Source: Ignavibacteriales bacterium
GTDB taxonomy: Bacteria > Bacteroidota > Ignavibacteria > Ignavibacteriales > SURF-24
NCBI GenBank assembly: GCA_026390815.1
Contig: JAPLFH010000055.1
Coordinates: 58,228 to 122,227 of the forward strand
Length of the DNA: 64,000 nt
Reading direction: 5' to 3'
Shown one piece after another: positions 1 through 9,278 of this stretch. Position 1 is the first letter of the stretch; every line of letters begins with the position of its first letter. The translations under genes were made by a program, and so were the position numbers. The notes under the pieces are model-generated. The model was given only the letters and a program-made list of their open reading frames with translations, did not search any database and was not told the DNA's origin.

Positions 1-235
1 GAGTATTTTGAAATTCAACGATAAAGATAATAATAAAATGAAAAGCGGCAAAGGATAAGTTAAGTAAAAATTGGTGAACCGGCTAAGGATACCGGTTTGG
101 AAGGAAAGTCTACCTGATTATAAGCCGATAAACATTGAATTAAATAAGTCTCAAAATAAAAAAATGATTTGCTTTAATCGCAAAATTAATTATTTTATAC
201 AGTGAATTTAAAACCACTAATAAAGGAGTAAAAAT

Positions 236-532
236 ATGGCTGATGTAAGACCAATGACCAAGGGTCAAATTGTTGATCATCTTGCTAAAAAAACTGGAAC
301 TACAAAAAAAGTATCTACCCAGTTTCTGGAAGAATTAGTTGCCTTAACTTACAAGGAAGCTAAAAAATCTTTTGTAATACCTGGTTTAGGAAAATTAGTT
401 CTGGCACAAAGAAAGAAAAGAATGGGAAGAAATCCTGCCACTGGTGCTGTAATTTCAATTCCTGCAAAGAAAGTTTTGAAGTTCAGAATTGCCAAAGCAG
501 CAAAAGATGCAGTATTAGGTCCAAAGAAATAA
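236..532 (+). CDS. HU/IHF-family nucleoid DNA-binding protein
   Basis: A 98-residue basic protein with the full HU/IHF layout. An N-terminal helical dimerisation part (MTKGQIVDHLAKKTG) is followed by the beta-arm region with GRNPATG at about residues 63-69, the conserved DNA-intercalating tip of HU proteins, and a Lys/Ala-rich C-terminal helix. HU dimers bend and compact DNA and assist replication and recombination. The ATG is preceded by a strong Shine-Dalgarno, AAAGGAGT, at about 224-231. It is a single-gene unit convergent with aconitase, with a good hairpin terminator between them. The family is clear; the particular HU paralogue cannot be told from sequence alone. Confidence 0.95.
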   Translation: MADVRPMTKGQIVDHLAKKTGTTKKVSTQFLEELVALTYKEAKKSFVIPGLGKLVLAQRKKRMGRNPATGAVISIPAKKVLKFRIAKAAKDAVLGPKK

Positions 533-552
533 TTCCTGTTAACGGTAAAATT

Positions 553-590
553 AAAAGTCCCGAGATCTATCGGGACTTTTTTTATTTTAA
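553..590 (+). terminator. Rho-independent terminator after the HU gene
   Basis: A perfect 11-bp stem (AAAAGTCCCGA at 553-563 with TCGGGACTTTT at 570-580) closes a 6-nt loop and runs into a T-rich tract (580-588). It lies 20 bp after the HU stop codon and between two convergent genes. The A-run on the left side gives a T-rich tail on the minus strand as well, so it may also terminate the aconitase transcript. Confidence 0.9.
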
Positions 591-625
591 AGAGAGAATA
601 TTTTAAGAAATTAAATTCTCTAAAA

Positions 626-2887
626 TCAATTCATAGCTTTTGCAATTAAGTTAAGTGCGCTGCCAGCTTTGAACCAATCAATCTGGGAAGCATTAAAGGA
701 ATGATTCAGCCAACATTCTTCTTTCGATCCATCCGTATGTTTTATTACTAACTTCAATTGCTTTTCTGGTTTGAACTCCGCCAAACCAATTATACTTAAT
801 AAATCATCCTCTTTAATTTTTTCGTAATCAGAAGGATTTGAGAAAGTAAGTGGAAGCATTCCCTGCTTCTTCAAATTTGTTTCATGGATACGAGCAAAAC
901 TTTTTACAATAATCGCTTTACCACCAAGAAATCGCGGTTCCATTGCAGCATGCTCGCGGCTGGAACCCTCTCCATAGTTTTCATCACCAATTACTATCCA
1001 GCCGTGTCCGTGCTTTTTGTATGAACGGGCTACTTCGGGAATTGATTTGTATTCACCTGTAAAAATATTCTTAGTCTTACCGGCATCATCTGTAAAAACA
1101 TTTATAGCACCAATAAACATGTTGTTGGAAATATTATCAAGATGACCCCGATACCTAAGCCATGGTCCTGCCATTGAAATATGATCAGTTGTGCATTTGC
1201 CTTTAGCTTTTAACAGCACCGGTAAATCAATAAAATCTTTTCCGTTCCATGATTCAAACGGAGCAAGTAATTGAAGGCGATCACTTTTTGGATCAACAAA
1301 AATCTCAGTTTTGTATCCTTCTCCTGAAGGCGGAATAAATCCATTAATGCCTTTTGTAAACCCTTTCCCAGGTAATTCATCACCCGTTGGTGGAGTTAGT
1401 TTTATCTTCTCTCCTTTTGAATTTGTCAATTCATCAGTAATGGGATTGAAGGATAAACTACCGGAAATTGCTAATGCAGTTACAATTTCCGGACTTGCAA
1501 CAAAAGCAAGTGTTTGTGGGTTACCATCATTTCGCTTGGCAAAATTTCTATTAAATGAAGTTATAATTGTATTCCTTTCCCCATTCTTTAAATCAATTCT
1601 TTTCCACATCCCAATGCACGGTCCGCAGGCATTTGCTAAAACTAATCCACCGAATTTTGTTAGTGTACTTAGTTGACCATCTCTTTCGATTGTTGCGCGA
1701 ACCTGTTCAGAACCAGGTGTAATAGTAAATTGGGATTTTGCTTTTAATCCATTTGCAAGAGCTTGTTGTGCTATATTTGCCGATCGATCAATATCTTCGT
1801 AACTGGAATTTGTGCAGCTTCCTATCAATGCAACTTTAATTTCATCAGGGTAATTATTTTCTTTTACTGCTACTTTCATTTTAGAAATTGGAACTGCAAG
1901 ATCAGGTGTGAATGGACCATTGATATGAGGTTCAAGTTCGCTTAAATTAATTTCAATTACTTTATCAAAAAATTTTACGGGATTTTGTTCTACCTCTGGA
2001 TCAGCCGAAAGAAAATCTTTTAAACTTCCCGCAAATTCTGCAACATCTTTTCTATCAGTCTTCATTAAATAATTTGCCATCTTTTCATCAAAAGGAAATA
2101 TAGAAGTAGTTGCTCCAACTTCTGCCCCCATATTGCAGATAGTTCCTTTGCCTGTGCAGGATATTGATTTTGTTCCCTCACCAAAATATTCAATGATGGC
2201 ACCAGTTCCTCCCTTAACAGTAAGTATTCCGGCAAGTTTAAGGATAACATCTTTTGCAGAAGTCCAGCCATTTAATTTGCCTGTTAAGTGAACTCCAATA
2301 ATTTTTGGCCATTTTAATTCCCATGGCATCCCAGCCATAACATCAACAGCATCAGCACCGCCAACGCCAATAGCTATCATTCCAAGCCCACCGGCATTAG
2401 GTGTATGAGAATCAGTACCTATCATCATGCCACCGGGGAAAGCATAGTTTTCAAGTACAACCTGGTGAATTATTCCCGCTCCGGGTTTCCAAAAACCAAT
2501 ACTGTATTTCCGAGAGGTGGCTTCAAGAAAATCATATACTTCTTTATTCTCATCTTTTGCACGAAGTAAATCATCTGTTGAACCAACCTGTGCCTGAATA
2601 AGATGATCGCAATGTACAGTTGATGGAACCGCTGTGGTTTTTCTTCCTGCATGCATAAATTGAAGTAGAGCCATCTGAGCGGTTGCATCCTGCATTGCTA
2701 CCCGGTCAGGTGCTAACTCAACATAATTCTTTCCTTTAACAAATTCTTTATTTGTATGCCTCCATACGTGTGAGTAAAGAATTTTTTCAGTTAAAGTTAG
2801 TGGTCTATCCAGAATTTTTTTTGTGTTCTGAATTTTGTCTTTTAGTGATTGATAAAGTTCTTTGATTCTATCTATATCCGCAGTCAT
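626..2887 (-). CDS. acn: Aconitate hydratase (mitochondrial-type aconitase)
   Basis: 753 residues, the usual length for the mitochondrial-type aconitase (about 750-780). It isomerises citrate to isocitrate through cis-aconitate in the TCA cycle, in the cytoplasm. The [4Fe-4S] ligands are visible as C358 in IGSCTNSS and C421/C424 in ACGPCIGMW. The substrate-binding motif TDSHTPN and the C-terminal swivel-domain motif [15 protein letters not shown] are intact. An in-frame ATG lies nine codons upstream, but the ATG at 2887 has Shine-Dalgarno AGAGGA at the right distance and gives the usual N-terminus ([11 protein letters not shown]), so it is preferred. Monocistronic, convergent with the HU gene. 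Confidence 0.95.
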   Translation of the reverse strand: MTADIDRIKELYQSLKDKIQNTKKILDRPLTLTEKILYSHVWRHTNKEFVKGKNYVELAPDRVAMQDATAQMALLQFMHAGRKTTAVPSTVHCDHLIQAQVGSTDDLLRAKDENKEVYDFLEATSRKYSIGFWKPGAGIIHQVVLENYAFPGGMMIGTDSHTPNAGGLGMIAIGVGGADAVDVMAGMPWELKWPKIIGVHLTGKLNGWTSAKDVILKLAGILTVKGGTGAIIEYFGEGTKSISCTGKGTICNMGAEVGATTSIFPFDEKMANYLMKTDRKDVAEFAGSLKDFLSADPEVEQNPVKFFDKVIEINLSELEPHINGPFTPDLAVPISKMKVAVKENNYPDEIKVALIGSCTNSSYEDIDRSANIAQQALANGLKAKSQFTITPGSEQVRATIERDGQLSTLTKFGGLVLANACGPCIGMWKRIDLKNGERNTIITSFNRNFAKRNDGNPQTLAFVASPEIVTALAISGSLSFNPITDELTNSKGEKIKLTPPTGDELPGKGFTKGINGFIPPSGEGYKTEIFVDPKSDRLQLLAPFESWNGKDFIDLPVLLKAKGKCTTDHISMAGPWLRYRGHLDNISNNMFIGAINVFTDDAGKTKNIFTGEYKSIPEVARSYKKHGHGWIVIGDENYGEGSSREHAAMEPRFLGGKAIIVKSFARIHETNLKKQGMLPLTFSNPSDYEKIKEDDLLSIIGLAEFKPEKQLKLVIKHTDGSKEECWLNHSFNASQIDWFKAGSALNLIAKAMN

Positions 2888-3054
2888 TGTTGTCCTCTTT
2901 TTTCTTTGATTCAATATAAAAAAAGTTGGGAATAATTGCAGTACGGAATTGCGAGAACATCAGTTGTAGTTTATAAAAAAGATTGAAGAAAAAATTTTTA
3001 AAATTAAGATGAATTGGTAATCCTAATATTTTTTAGCATTCGATAATCTGAATC

Positions 3055-3636
3055 TTATCCATAAAGTTCAGTTTCTACAAGTTCGCAGATGATATGCGCA
3101 ACAGTAATGTGTCCTTCTTGAATTCTTTGGGTGCTCTGCGATGGAATAACTATTGCAACATCCACTAATGGTTTGAGCCTGCCACCGCTGCCGCCAAGAA
3201 AGCCGATTACTTTAATTCCTTTTTGTTTTGCTGCTTCAACTGCTTTTAAAATGTTTGGAGAGTTACCGCTTGTTGATATTGCAATTAAAACATCACCATT
3301 AATTCCTAAACCTTCTACTGAGCGGGCAAATACATTTTCAAATCCAATATCATTTCCGCCAGCGGTTAAGTTAGAAGTGTCCGTGGTTAATGCAATTGCT
3401 GGTAAAGCAGGTCGTGTAAGATGATGACTTAATCTAATCATAAATTCGGCGGCAATATGCTGGCAATCGGCTGCACTGCCTCCATTACCACATAGTAAAA
3501 GTTTTTTCCCATTCCTAAATGATTGAATAATTAAATCAACTGAAGAAAGAATATCATCTAAACATTCTTTACTTATTTTCAATTTAGTTTCTGAGCTTTC
3601 GTTTAATGAATCGATAATAAATTTTTCTTTGTTCAT
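3055..3636 (-). CDS. gmhA: SIS-domain D-sedoheptulose-7-phosphate isomerase (GmhA-like)
   Basis: 193 residues, the size of GmhA. It has the SIS phosphosugar-isomerase fold with the family signature CGNGGSAADCQHIAAE at about residues 48-63, then the second phosphate loop AISTSGNSPN and a C-terminal EGHITVAHIICELVE helix. GmhA converts sedoheptulose 7-phosphate to D-glycero-manno-heptose 7-phosphate, the first step of ADP-heptose synthesis for LPS core or S-layer glycans. An in-frame TTG four codons upstream (3648) is possible, but the ATG at 3636 is simpler. No other heptose genes are adjacent, so the sugar specificity rests on sequence alone. Lies about 140 bp downstream of aconitase on the same strand. 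Confidence 0.88.
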   Translation of the reverse strand: MNKEKFIIDSLNESSETKLKISKECLDDILSSVDLIIQSFRNGKKLLLCGNGGSAADCQHIAAEFMIRLSHHLTRPALPAIALTTDTSNLTAGGNDIGFENVFARSVEGLGINGDVLIAISTSGNSPNILKAVEAAKQKGIKVIGFLGGSGGRLKPLVDVAIVIPSQSTQRIQEGHITVAHIICELVETELYG

Positions 3637-3726
3637 TTCACATCTCAATTCTTTAGTTGGAGGTTAGATTGTATAAGAGAAATAATTTTATTGATCACAG
3701 TTTTACAACTTATCATTACAGAAAAT

Positions 3727-4491
3727 TTATGATTGGACAATCATTTTTTGTTTACAATGAACTGCATTTGCAAATTCTGTTACCATATCCCAATTATTTT
3801 CATCTTCAAAATGGTTACCAATAACAATAATTTTTGCACCAGCTTCAACTTTTGATTGTGCTGTTTCAGCATCTCTAATTCCACCACCAACTATAACTGG
3901 TATATCACAAATTTCAGATACTGCTGTTATCATTTCTACTGGAACAGATAATTGGGCGCCTGAGCCTGCTTCAAGATAAATAAGCTTCATACCAATATAC
4001 TGGGCTGCAAGTGCTGTGGCACTGGCAATTTCTGGTTTAGTACGAGGGATTGGTTTGCTGGCACTCATATATTCAGCAGCAGTATATCCACCCGATTCAA
4101 TAAGCATATAACCAGTTGAAATTGGTTCAATTCCAAATCTTTTAATAATGGGTGCAGAAATTACATGTTTACCAATTAATTGATCAGCATTTCTACCACT
4201 AACCAGCGATAAATATAAAAGTGCATCGGCTTCTGGAAAAACATGACTTACGCTCCCCGGAAATATAATTGTTGGTTTGTTACATTCACTTTTAATAATA
4301 CTTATGGTTCTGGACATATCCCCTTTCATCATCAGGCTGCCGCCAATTAAATAGCCATCTACTCCCGCATTATTATTGATGTTTAGAAATGCCGGAAATC
4401 TTCCTTCATCAACTTTATCAGGATCAATCAGGATTAGAAATGCAGCGCCCTTCTGGGAAATTGTTTCTAGTAAATAGTTATAGACTTTCAT
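3727..4491 (-). CDS. Geranylgeranylglyceryl phosphate synthase-like (PcrB/GGGPS, group II) prenyltransferase
   Basis: 254 residues, a TIM-barrel of the PcrB/GGGPS family. The phosphate- and substrate-binding motifs are visible in order: ILIDPDK near the N-terminus, YLEAGSGA (about 165-172), IVGGGIRD (about 196-203) and IVIGNHFE. Group II enzymes, found in archaea and Bacteroidota, join geranylgeranyl diphosphate to sn-glycerol-1-phosphate to make an ether lipid precursor. That chemistry is family knowledge; the chain length is not visible here. An upstream in-frame start (4581) would add a 30-residue Cys/Ser-rich leader not seen in the family, so the ATG at 4491 is chosen. Follows gmhA on the same strand with a 90-bp gap. 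Confidence 0.85.
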   Translation of the reverse strand: MKVYNYLLETISQKGAAFLILIDPDKVDEGRFPAFLNINNNAGVDGYLIGGSLMMKGDMSRTISIIKSECNKPTIIFPGSVSHVFPEADALLYLSLVSGRNADQLIGKHVISAPIIKRFGIEPISTGYMLIESGGYTAAEYMSASKPIPRTKPEIASATALAAQYIGMKLIYLEAGSGAQLSVPVEMITAVSEICDIPVIVGGGIRDAETAQSKVEAGAKIIVIGNHFEDENNWDMVTEFANAVHCKQKMIVQS

Positions 4492-5053
4492 ATTCGTCAA
4501 TAAATTTTTGCAAAATATAGTTATTTTTACACAGTATAACAAAGAGTGCGGAGATACTGTATTTGAGTTTGGATTAAACAATTGAGAATAAAAGAGATTT
4601 TAAGTTATGAAGAAACAACTTAACCGAAAAGGAAAAATATATTCTTGGAATAATGGTTTAGTTTACTGTGATTTTAGTTGCGAACACGCGGTCTTTAGTA
4701 AACCGGAGGTAAGCGGAGCTTGCAGAAAAGAAATTTCCATCTGGTGCAAGCGAGTTAAAAAATATAATAACAAACACAATAAATGTTTAGTAGGCAACTA
4801 ATTTCATTTCGAATTTAACCCTGCTTGTTAAGAATTATTTTTCTTCTTCTTCATTAAACTTTGTAAAGATTATTCGATAATCAGATTAATCATTTGCTTT
4901 TAATTAGCACTTCCAAACTTCTAAGGGATTTAGGATACTTTATAAGATGATAACAAGGTAAGTAAAACTATTTGGGCTTCACTAACGGAACAAATTAAAT
5001 CGCAAATTGAAAAATAAAACTTAACACTCAGGTGTATTCAAATTATTACTTAT
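4492..5053. other. Intergenic region, no convincing gene
   Basis: About 560 AT-rich bases between the GGGPS-like gene (minus strand) and a small plus-strand reading frame. A 64-codon frame (4607-4801) is open but has no ribosome binding site, an unusual Cys/Lys-rich composition and no recognisable motif, so it is not called. The region probably holds the divergent promoters. I see no RNA gene or long repeat. Confidence 0.5.
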
Positions 5054-5257
5054 ATGAAAAGTAACTATTCGCGAAATATTTTTGATGAAAATGAATTTTT
5101 CGCATTTCGAATTTCGGATGATGGAAAAATTGTAAGATGCTGGCGTGGTAATAAAGATTTATCATTGATAAGAGAAAGAATCCAAAATAATTTTTACGAT
5201 AACGAAGAAATAATTGATTATATTGCCACTCAAATTCTTAGTGATTTAAAATTATAA
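5054..5257 (+). CDS. Small hypothetical protein (67 aa)
   Basis: An open frame with protein-like composition: acidic and aromatic residues, with a possible helical C-terminal half (EEIIDYIATQILSDLKL). No family is recognised. There is no clear Shine-Dalgarno before the ATG, and the nearest partner is the large sensor kinase 134 bp downstream on the same strand. It could be a genuine small gene or a remnant; the call rests only on composition and start-to-stop integrity. Confidence 0.35.
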   Translation: MKSNYSRNIFDENEFFAFRISDDGKIVRCWRGNKDLSLIRERIQNNFYDNEEIIDYIATQILSDLKL

Positions 5258-5390
5258 TTTTTTTAATTGTGTCTTAAAATAACTTATCTAAAAACATCAA
5301 TCCACAGTTATTAGTTTTTGTACCTTGACTTTTCTAATAAAAATACGATAATAGAGTAAGGTTTATTTAATCTTTTCAAATAGAACTTTG

Positions 5391-8300
5391 ATGAAAATAT
5401 TTAATTTCTTAACAATAATTTTAATCCTCTTAAATCCCATGGTTTCTAACAGCAATGGGAGGGGGAAGTTTGATTCAGTTGTACTTCAATTAAAGTGGTA
5501 TAACCAATTTCAGTTTGCTGGCTATTATGCTGCTAAAGAAAAAGGATTTTACAAAGAAGAAGGATTAGATGTAATTATCCGAGAAGGCACTCCGGATAAC
5601 AGAACCATTAGCAATGTTCTTACAGGTAAAGCCAATTTTGGTGTAGGTGATGCTGATGTACTTTATTCAAGATTAAAAGGAAATCCATTAGTAGTTCTAA
5701 GTGTAATTTTTCAGCACTCACCTTATGTACTTTTAGTTAATAATAAAGGGAATATAACTGAGCCTTCCGATTTAATCGGGAAAAAAGTGATGATTTCTGA
5801 AGAGCAAGGAACTGCCAATATAAAATCAATTTTTTTAGTAGAAGGAATACCATTAGATTCTATTCACTTTGTACCACAATCCTGGAATTTAAATGATCTG
5901 ACAAGTGGAAAAGTAGACGCAATTTCTGCTTACATAACAAGCGAGTATGTTCAATTAAAAAAAATGGGATATAAACCAAAGGTGTTTTTTCCAGAAGATT
6001 ATGGGGTGGACTTTTATGGCGATTTACTATTTACCACTGAACAAGAAATTAAAACTAATCCAGAAAGAGTTGAAGCCTTCCGACGTGCAAGCATAAAAGG
6101 CTGGACTTATGCGATGAACCATGTTGACGAAATGATTGAAATAATTTTAAGTATGAAAGGAACGAAAGAACATGGTATAACTCGGGAATTATTGCGGGAA
6201 GAAGCCGCACGGATACGTAAACTGATATTGCCAGAAATGATAGAGATTGGACATTTCAGTATTGATCGTTTTGAAAAAATAGCCGAAGTATTTAAATCTC
6301 TCGGAATGATAAAAGGTAATTATACTCTCGATGGATTTGTTTATGCTCCGGAAAAAGAATCGAGCAAGGAATGGCAGCAAATAATATTAATAACAATAAT
6401 AATCTCGTTCTTTATTGTGTGTTTTACTGTTCTATGGATTTTGCAGCTAAAACGAGTTGTTAATAAAAGAACTATAGAACTAAAAAAGGAAATTGAACAA
6501 CATAAAATAACTGAAGTATCTTTGTATCATGAAAGAGAGTTATTGCAAAGTCTTATGGATAACATTCCCGATACAATTTATTTTAAGGATAATAAAAGCC
6601 GGTTTATAAAAATAAATAAAGCTCAAGCAGAAACTTTAGGATTAGCAAATCCAGATGATGCAATATTAAAAACAGATTTTGATTTTTTTCCAAAAGAGCA
6701 GGCAAGTTTAGCTTTTGAAGATGAGAAGGAGCTTATTAAAAACCGCAAGCCGATGTTAGATAAAGTGGAAAAAATTAGGGTAAGCGATGGAACTTACAGG
6801 TATGTTTCCGCAACAAAAGTACCAATTCTTAATAAAAAAGGATTAGTAACTGGTTTGGTTGGAATTTCCAGAGATATTAGCAGTCGCAGAAATGTAGAAG
6901 AATCTTTGCGAGAAAGTGAAACTAAATACAGATCTCTTTTTGAAAATATAATAAATGCATTTGCTTACTTTAAAGTTTTGTTTGACGAAAACAAACAACC
7001 GGTAGATCTTATCTTTGTTGAAGTAAATAAAATTTATGAAAATATAACCGGCTTAAAACGTGAAAATATAATTAGTCTTTCCATTAGTAAATTTATGCCA
7101 ATATCAAATATTGATTTACTTGGAATTTATAAAAAACTTGCTGAAAGTGGTGGGAGTACAAGTTTTGAATATTATTCAAATATTATGCGAAAGTGGATTT
7201 TTCTTACTGTTTATAGTGATAGGGAGGGCTTCTGCTCAACTTTATTTGAAGATATTACTGAAAGAAAAACAGCGGAAGAACAAATCTTAAATTCTGAAAG
7301 AAAATTTAGAACCTTGTTCGATAACTCCTCCGATGCAATTGTTTTAATATCCGAATTTAAATATCTGGATTGTAATGCCCAGGCATATGAAATGTATGGA
7401 TGTTCCCGAGAACAATTGATTGGGAAATCTCCAATAGATTTTTCGCCGGAATTTCAGCTTAATGGCGGTTCTTCACAGGAACAAGCTTTAGAAAAAATGA
7501 CTGCTGCTTTGAATGATCAAATGCAGCATTTTGAATGGATCCATTGTAAGTTGAATGGTGATTTATTTTTTGTAGAAGTAAATTTAAATAAGATTGAAAT
7601 CAACGATAAAATTTTGTTGCAAGGAATTGTAAGAGATATTTCTGAACGGAAACGTGCCGAAGAATCATTAAAACAAAGGCAACTTGAATTTAGATCTCTT
7701 GCAGACAATCTACCGGACTTTGTTGCAAGGTACGATCGTCATTTACGCTACATTTATCTTAACAAACAAATGGAATTTTTTACAGGTATACCCAAAGAAG
7801 AGATGTTAGGAAAATCAGTTTTAGATCTCGGTATGCATGATAATTCTTTTCTTTTGTCTAAGCACGAAATTGATAGAGTATTTAGTTCCGGCAATATAAA
7901 CACCTATGAATTTACATCTGTTGTAAGCGGAAAACCATGTCTGTTTGAATCGAGACTTATTCCGGAATTTGGTGTTGATAATACTGTTAAAACAGTACTG
8001 GCTATTACAAGGGATATAACTGAAAAGAAGCGATTTGAGGAAGTTCAGAATGCACTCTACAAAATTTCTGAATCAGTAAACGCAGCGGAAAATCTTCCCA
8101 CCCTTTATAAAAGCATCCATGATACAATAAAGGAATTAATGATTGCTGATAATTTTTATATTGCAATTTATGATCCGCAAAATGATTTGGTGAGTTTTCC
8201 TTATTTTGTAGATGAATACGACACTACTCCTGATCCAGTAAAACCACGGCGAGGTTTAACTGAATTTGTTTTAAGAACTGGAAAGGAAATACTTGTTAAT

Positions 8301-9254
8301 GACAAAGTTGACCTTGAATTGCGCGCTTTAGGTGAAGTTGAATTAATTGGTGAACCAACAAAAATCTGGATGGGGATTCCACTTAAACTAAGAGAAAAAA
8401 CATTTGGAGTTTTAGTAATTCAGGATTATCATGATGAAAACGCTTATGGTGAAGAAGAAATACAAATCTTAACTTATGTTTCTGAACAGATTGCAATTGC
8501 AATTGATAAGAAAAGGTCAGAAGAAGAACTTGTTAGATATGCGGATGAACTAAAGGAATTAAATGCGTCAAAAGATAAATTCTTTTCAATCATCTCTCAC
8601 GATCTAAGAAGCCCATTCCATGCCTTGCTTGGTATTACAGAATTAATTGCTGATGATGGTATGTCCATGGAAAAAGGAGAGATTATTAACTTCAATAAAG
8701 AAATCCATAAGGCATTAAAAAACCAATACCGGCTACTCGAAAATCTGCTTGAATGGTCAAGAATTCAAACCGGAAAATTGGAGTACCAGCCTGTAAAAGT
8801 TAATTTGTTTGAAAAGGTGAATGATGTAATAAATGTTTTAATGGGTAATGCAGTAAAAAAAGAAATTTCATTAATCAATAATGTAAGCAATGATGTAATT
8901 CTTAAAGCTGATCAAAATATGATTCAATCGATTCTTCAAAATTTAATATCAAATGCAATCAAATTTACAAACATCAAAGGGGAAATTAATATTAATGCAG
9001 TTGAACGACCTGGATTTGCAGAAATTTCCATCGCGGATAATGGAATTGGAATAGACAGCAAAGATTTAAACTTTTTATTTAGAATTGACGTTCAATATTC
9101 GAGGCTTGGTACCGCAAAGGAAAAAGGAACTGGATTGGGATTAGGTTTATGCAAGGAATTAGTTGAAAAACACGGCGGAAAAATATGGGCAGAAAGCAAA
9201 TTGGGTTCTGGTACAACCTTTACTTTTACTGTACCACTTTTTAATCTAAGTTAA
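5391..9254 (+). CDS. Multidomain sensor histidine kinase with NMT1/THI5-type periplasmic binding domain
   Basis: 1,287 residues. In order: signal peptide (1 to about 20); an NMT1/THI5/SsuA-like solute-binding domain (about 25-300, opening LQLKWYNQFQFAGYYAAKE); a membrane helix (about 330-352); four PAS/PAC modules (about 380-880, several ending in a DITERK-type PAC motif); a GAF domain (about 885-1045); HisKA with the phospho-acceptor H1070 in SHDLRSP; and a HATPase with DNGIGI and GTGLGLGL. It should sense a small periplasmic ligand plus cytoplasmic signals and pass phosphate to a separate regulator, since it has no receiver domain. NMT1-type domains usually bind pyrimidine-like or sulfonate-like ligands; the ligand here is unknown. 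A TTG just before the ATG at 5391 is ignored. A second giant kinase follows after 24 bp. Confidence 0.9.
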   Translation: MKIFNFLTIILILLNPMVSNSNGRGKFDSVVLQLKWYNQFQFAGYYAAKEKGFYKEEGLDVIIREGTPDNRTISNVLTGKANFGVGDADVLYSRLKGNPLVVLSVIFQHSPYVLLVNNKGNITEPSDLIGKKVMISEEQGTANIKSIFLVEGIPLDSIHFVPQSWNLNDLTSGKVDAISAYITSEYVQLKKMGYKPKVFFPEDYGVDFYGDLLFTTEQEIKTNPERVEAFRRASIKGWTYAMNHVDEMIEIILSMKGTKEHGITRELLREEAARIRKLILPEMIEIGHFSIDRFEKIAEVFKSLGMIKGNYTLDGFVYAPEKESSKEWQQIILITIIISFFIVCFTVLWILQLKRVVNKRTIELKKEIEQHKITEVSLYHERELLQSLMDNIPDTIYFKDNKSRFIKINKAQAETLGLANPDDAILKTDFDFFPKEQASLAFEDEKELIKNRKPMLDKVEKIRVSDGTYRYVSATKVPILNKKGLVTGLVGISRDISSRRNVEESLRESETKYRSLFENIINAFAYFKVLFDENKQPVDLIFVEVNKIYENITGLKRENIISLSISKFMPISNIDLLGIYKKLAESGGSTSFEYYSNIMRKWIFLTVYSDREGFCSTLFEDITERKTAEEQILNSERKFRTLFDNSSDAIVLISEFKYLDCNAQAYEMYGCSREQLIGKSPIDFSPEFQLNGGSSQEQALEKMTAALNDQMQHFEWIHCKLNGDLFFVEVNLNKIEINDKILLQGIVRDISERKRAEESLKQRQLEFRSLADNLPDFVARYDRHLRYIYLNKQMEFFTGIPKEEMLGKSVLDLGMHDNSFLLSKHEIDRVFSSGNINTYEFTSVVSGKPCLFESRLIPEFGVDNTVKTVLAITRDITEKKRFEEVQNALYKISESVNAAENLPTLYKSIHDTIKELMIADNFYIAIYDPQNDLVSFPYFVDEYDTTPDPVKPRRGLTEFVLRTGKEILVNDKVDLELRALGEVELIGEPTKIWMGIPLKLREKTFGVLVIQDYHDENAYGEEEIQILTYVSEQIAIAIDKKRSEEELVRYADELKELNASKDKFFSIISHDLRSPFHALLGITELIADDGMSMEKGEIINFNKEIHKALKNQYRLLENLLEWSRIQTGKLEYQPVKVNLFEKVNDVINVLMGNAVKKEISLINNVSNDVILKADQNMIQSILQNLISNAIKFTNIKGEININAVERPGFAEISIADNGIGIDSKDLNFLFRIDVQYSRLGTAKEKGTGLGLGLCKELVEKHGGKIWAESKLGSGTTFTFTVPLFNLS

Positions 9255-9278
9255 AAATAGTTTTTCTATTGAGGTTTT

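Noticed and set aside
77..130. Hairpin AACCGG/CCGGTT followed by GGAAGGAAAGTC, faintly like an RNase P RNA motif
   Set aside because: The GAGGAAAGTCC core is only partly matched, the conserved 3' motifs are missing and the window begins too close to judge. Left uncalled.
1311..1676. Open frame antisense to aconitase
   Set aside because: It is a shadow of the well-supported minus-strand gene, with no start signal or protein-like features.
4607..4801. 64-codon open frame after the GGGPS-like gene
   Set aside because: No ribosome binding site, odd Cys/Lys-rich composition and no motif; most likely chance.
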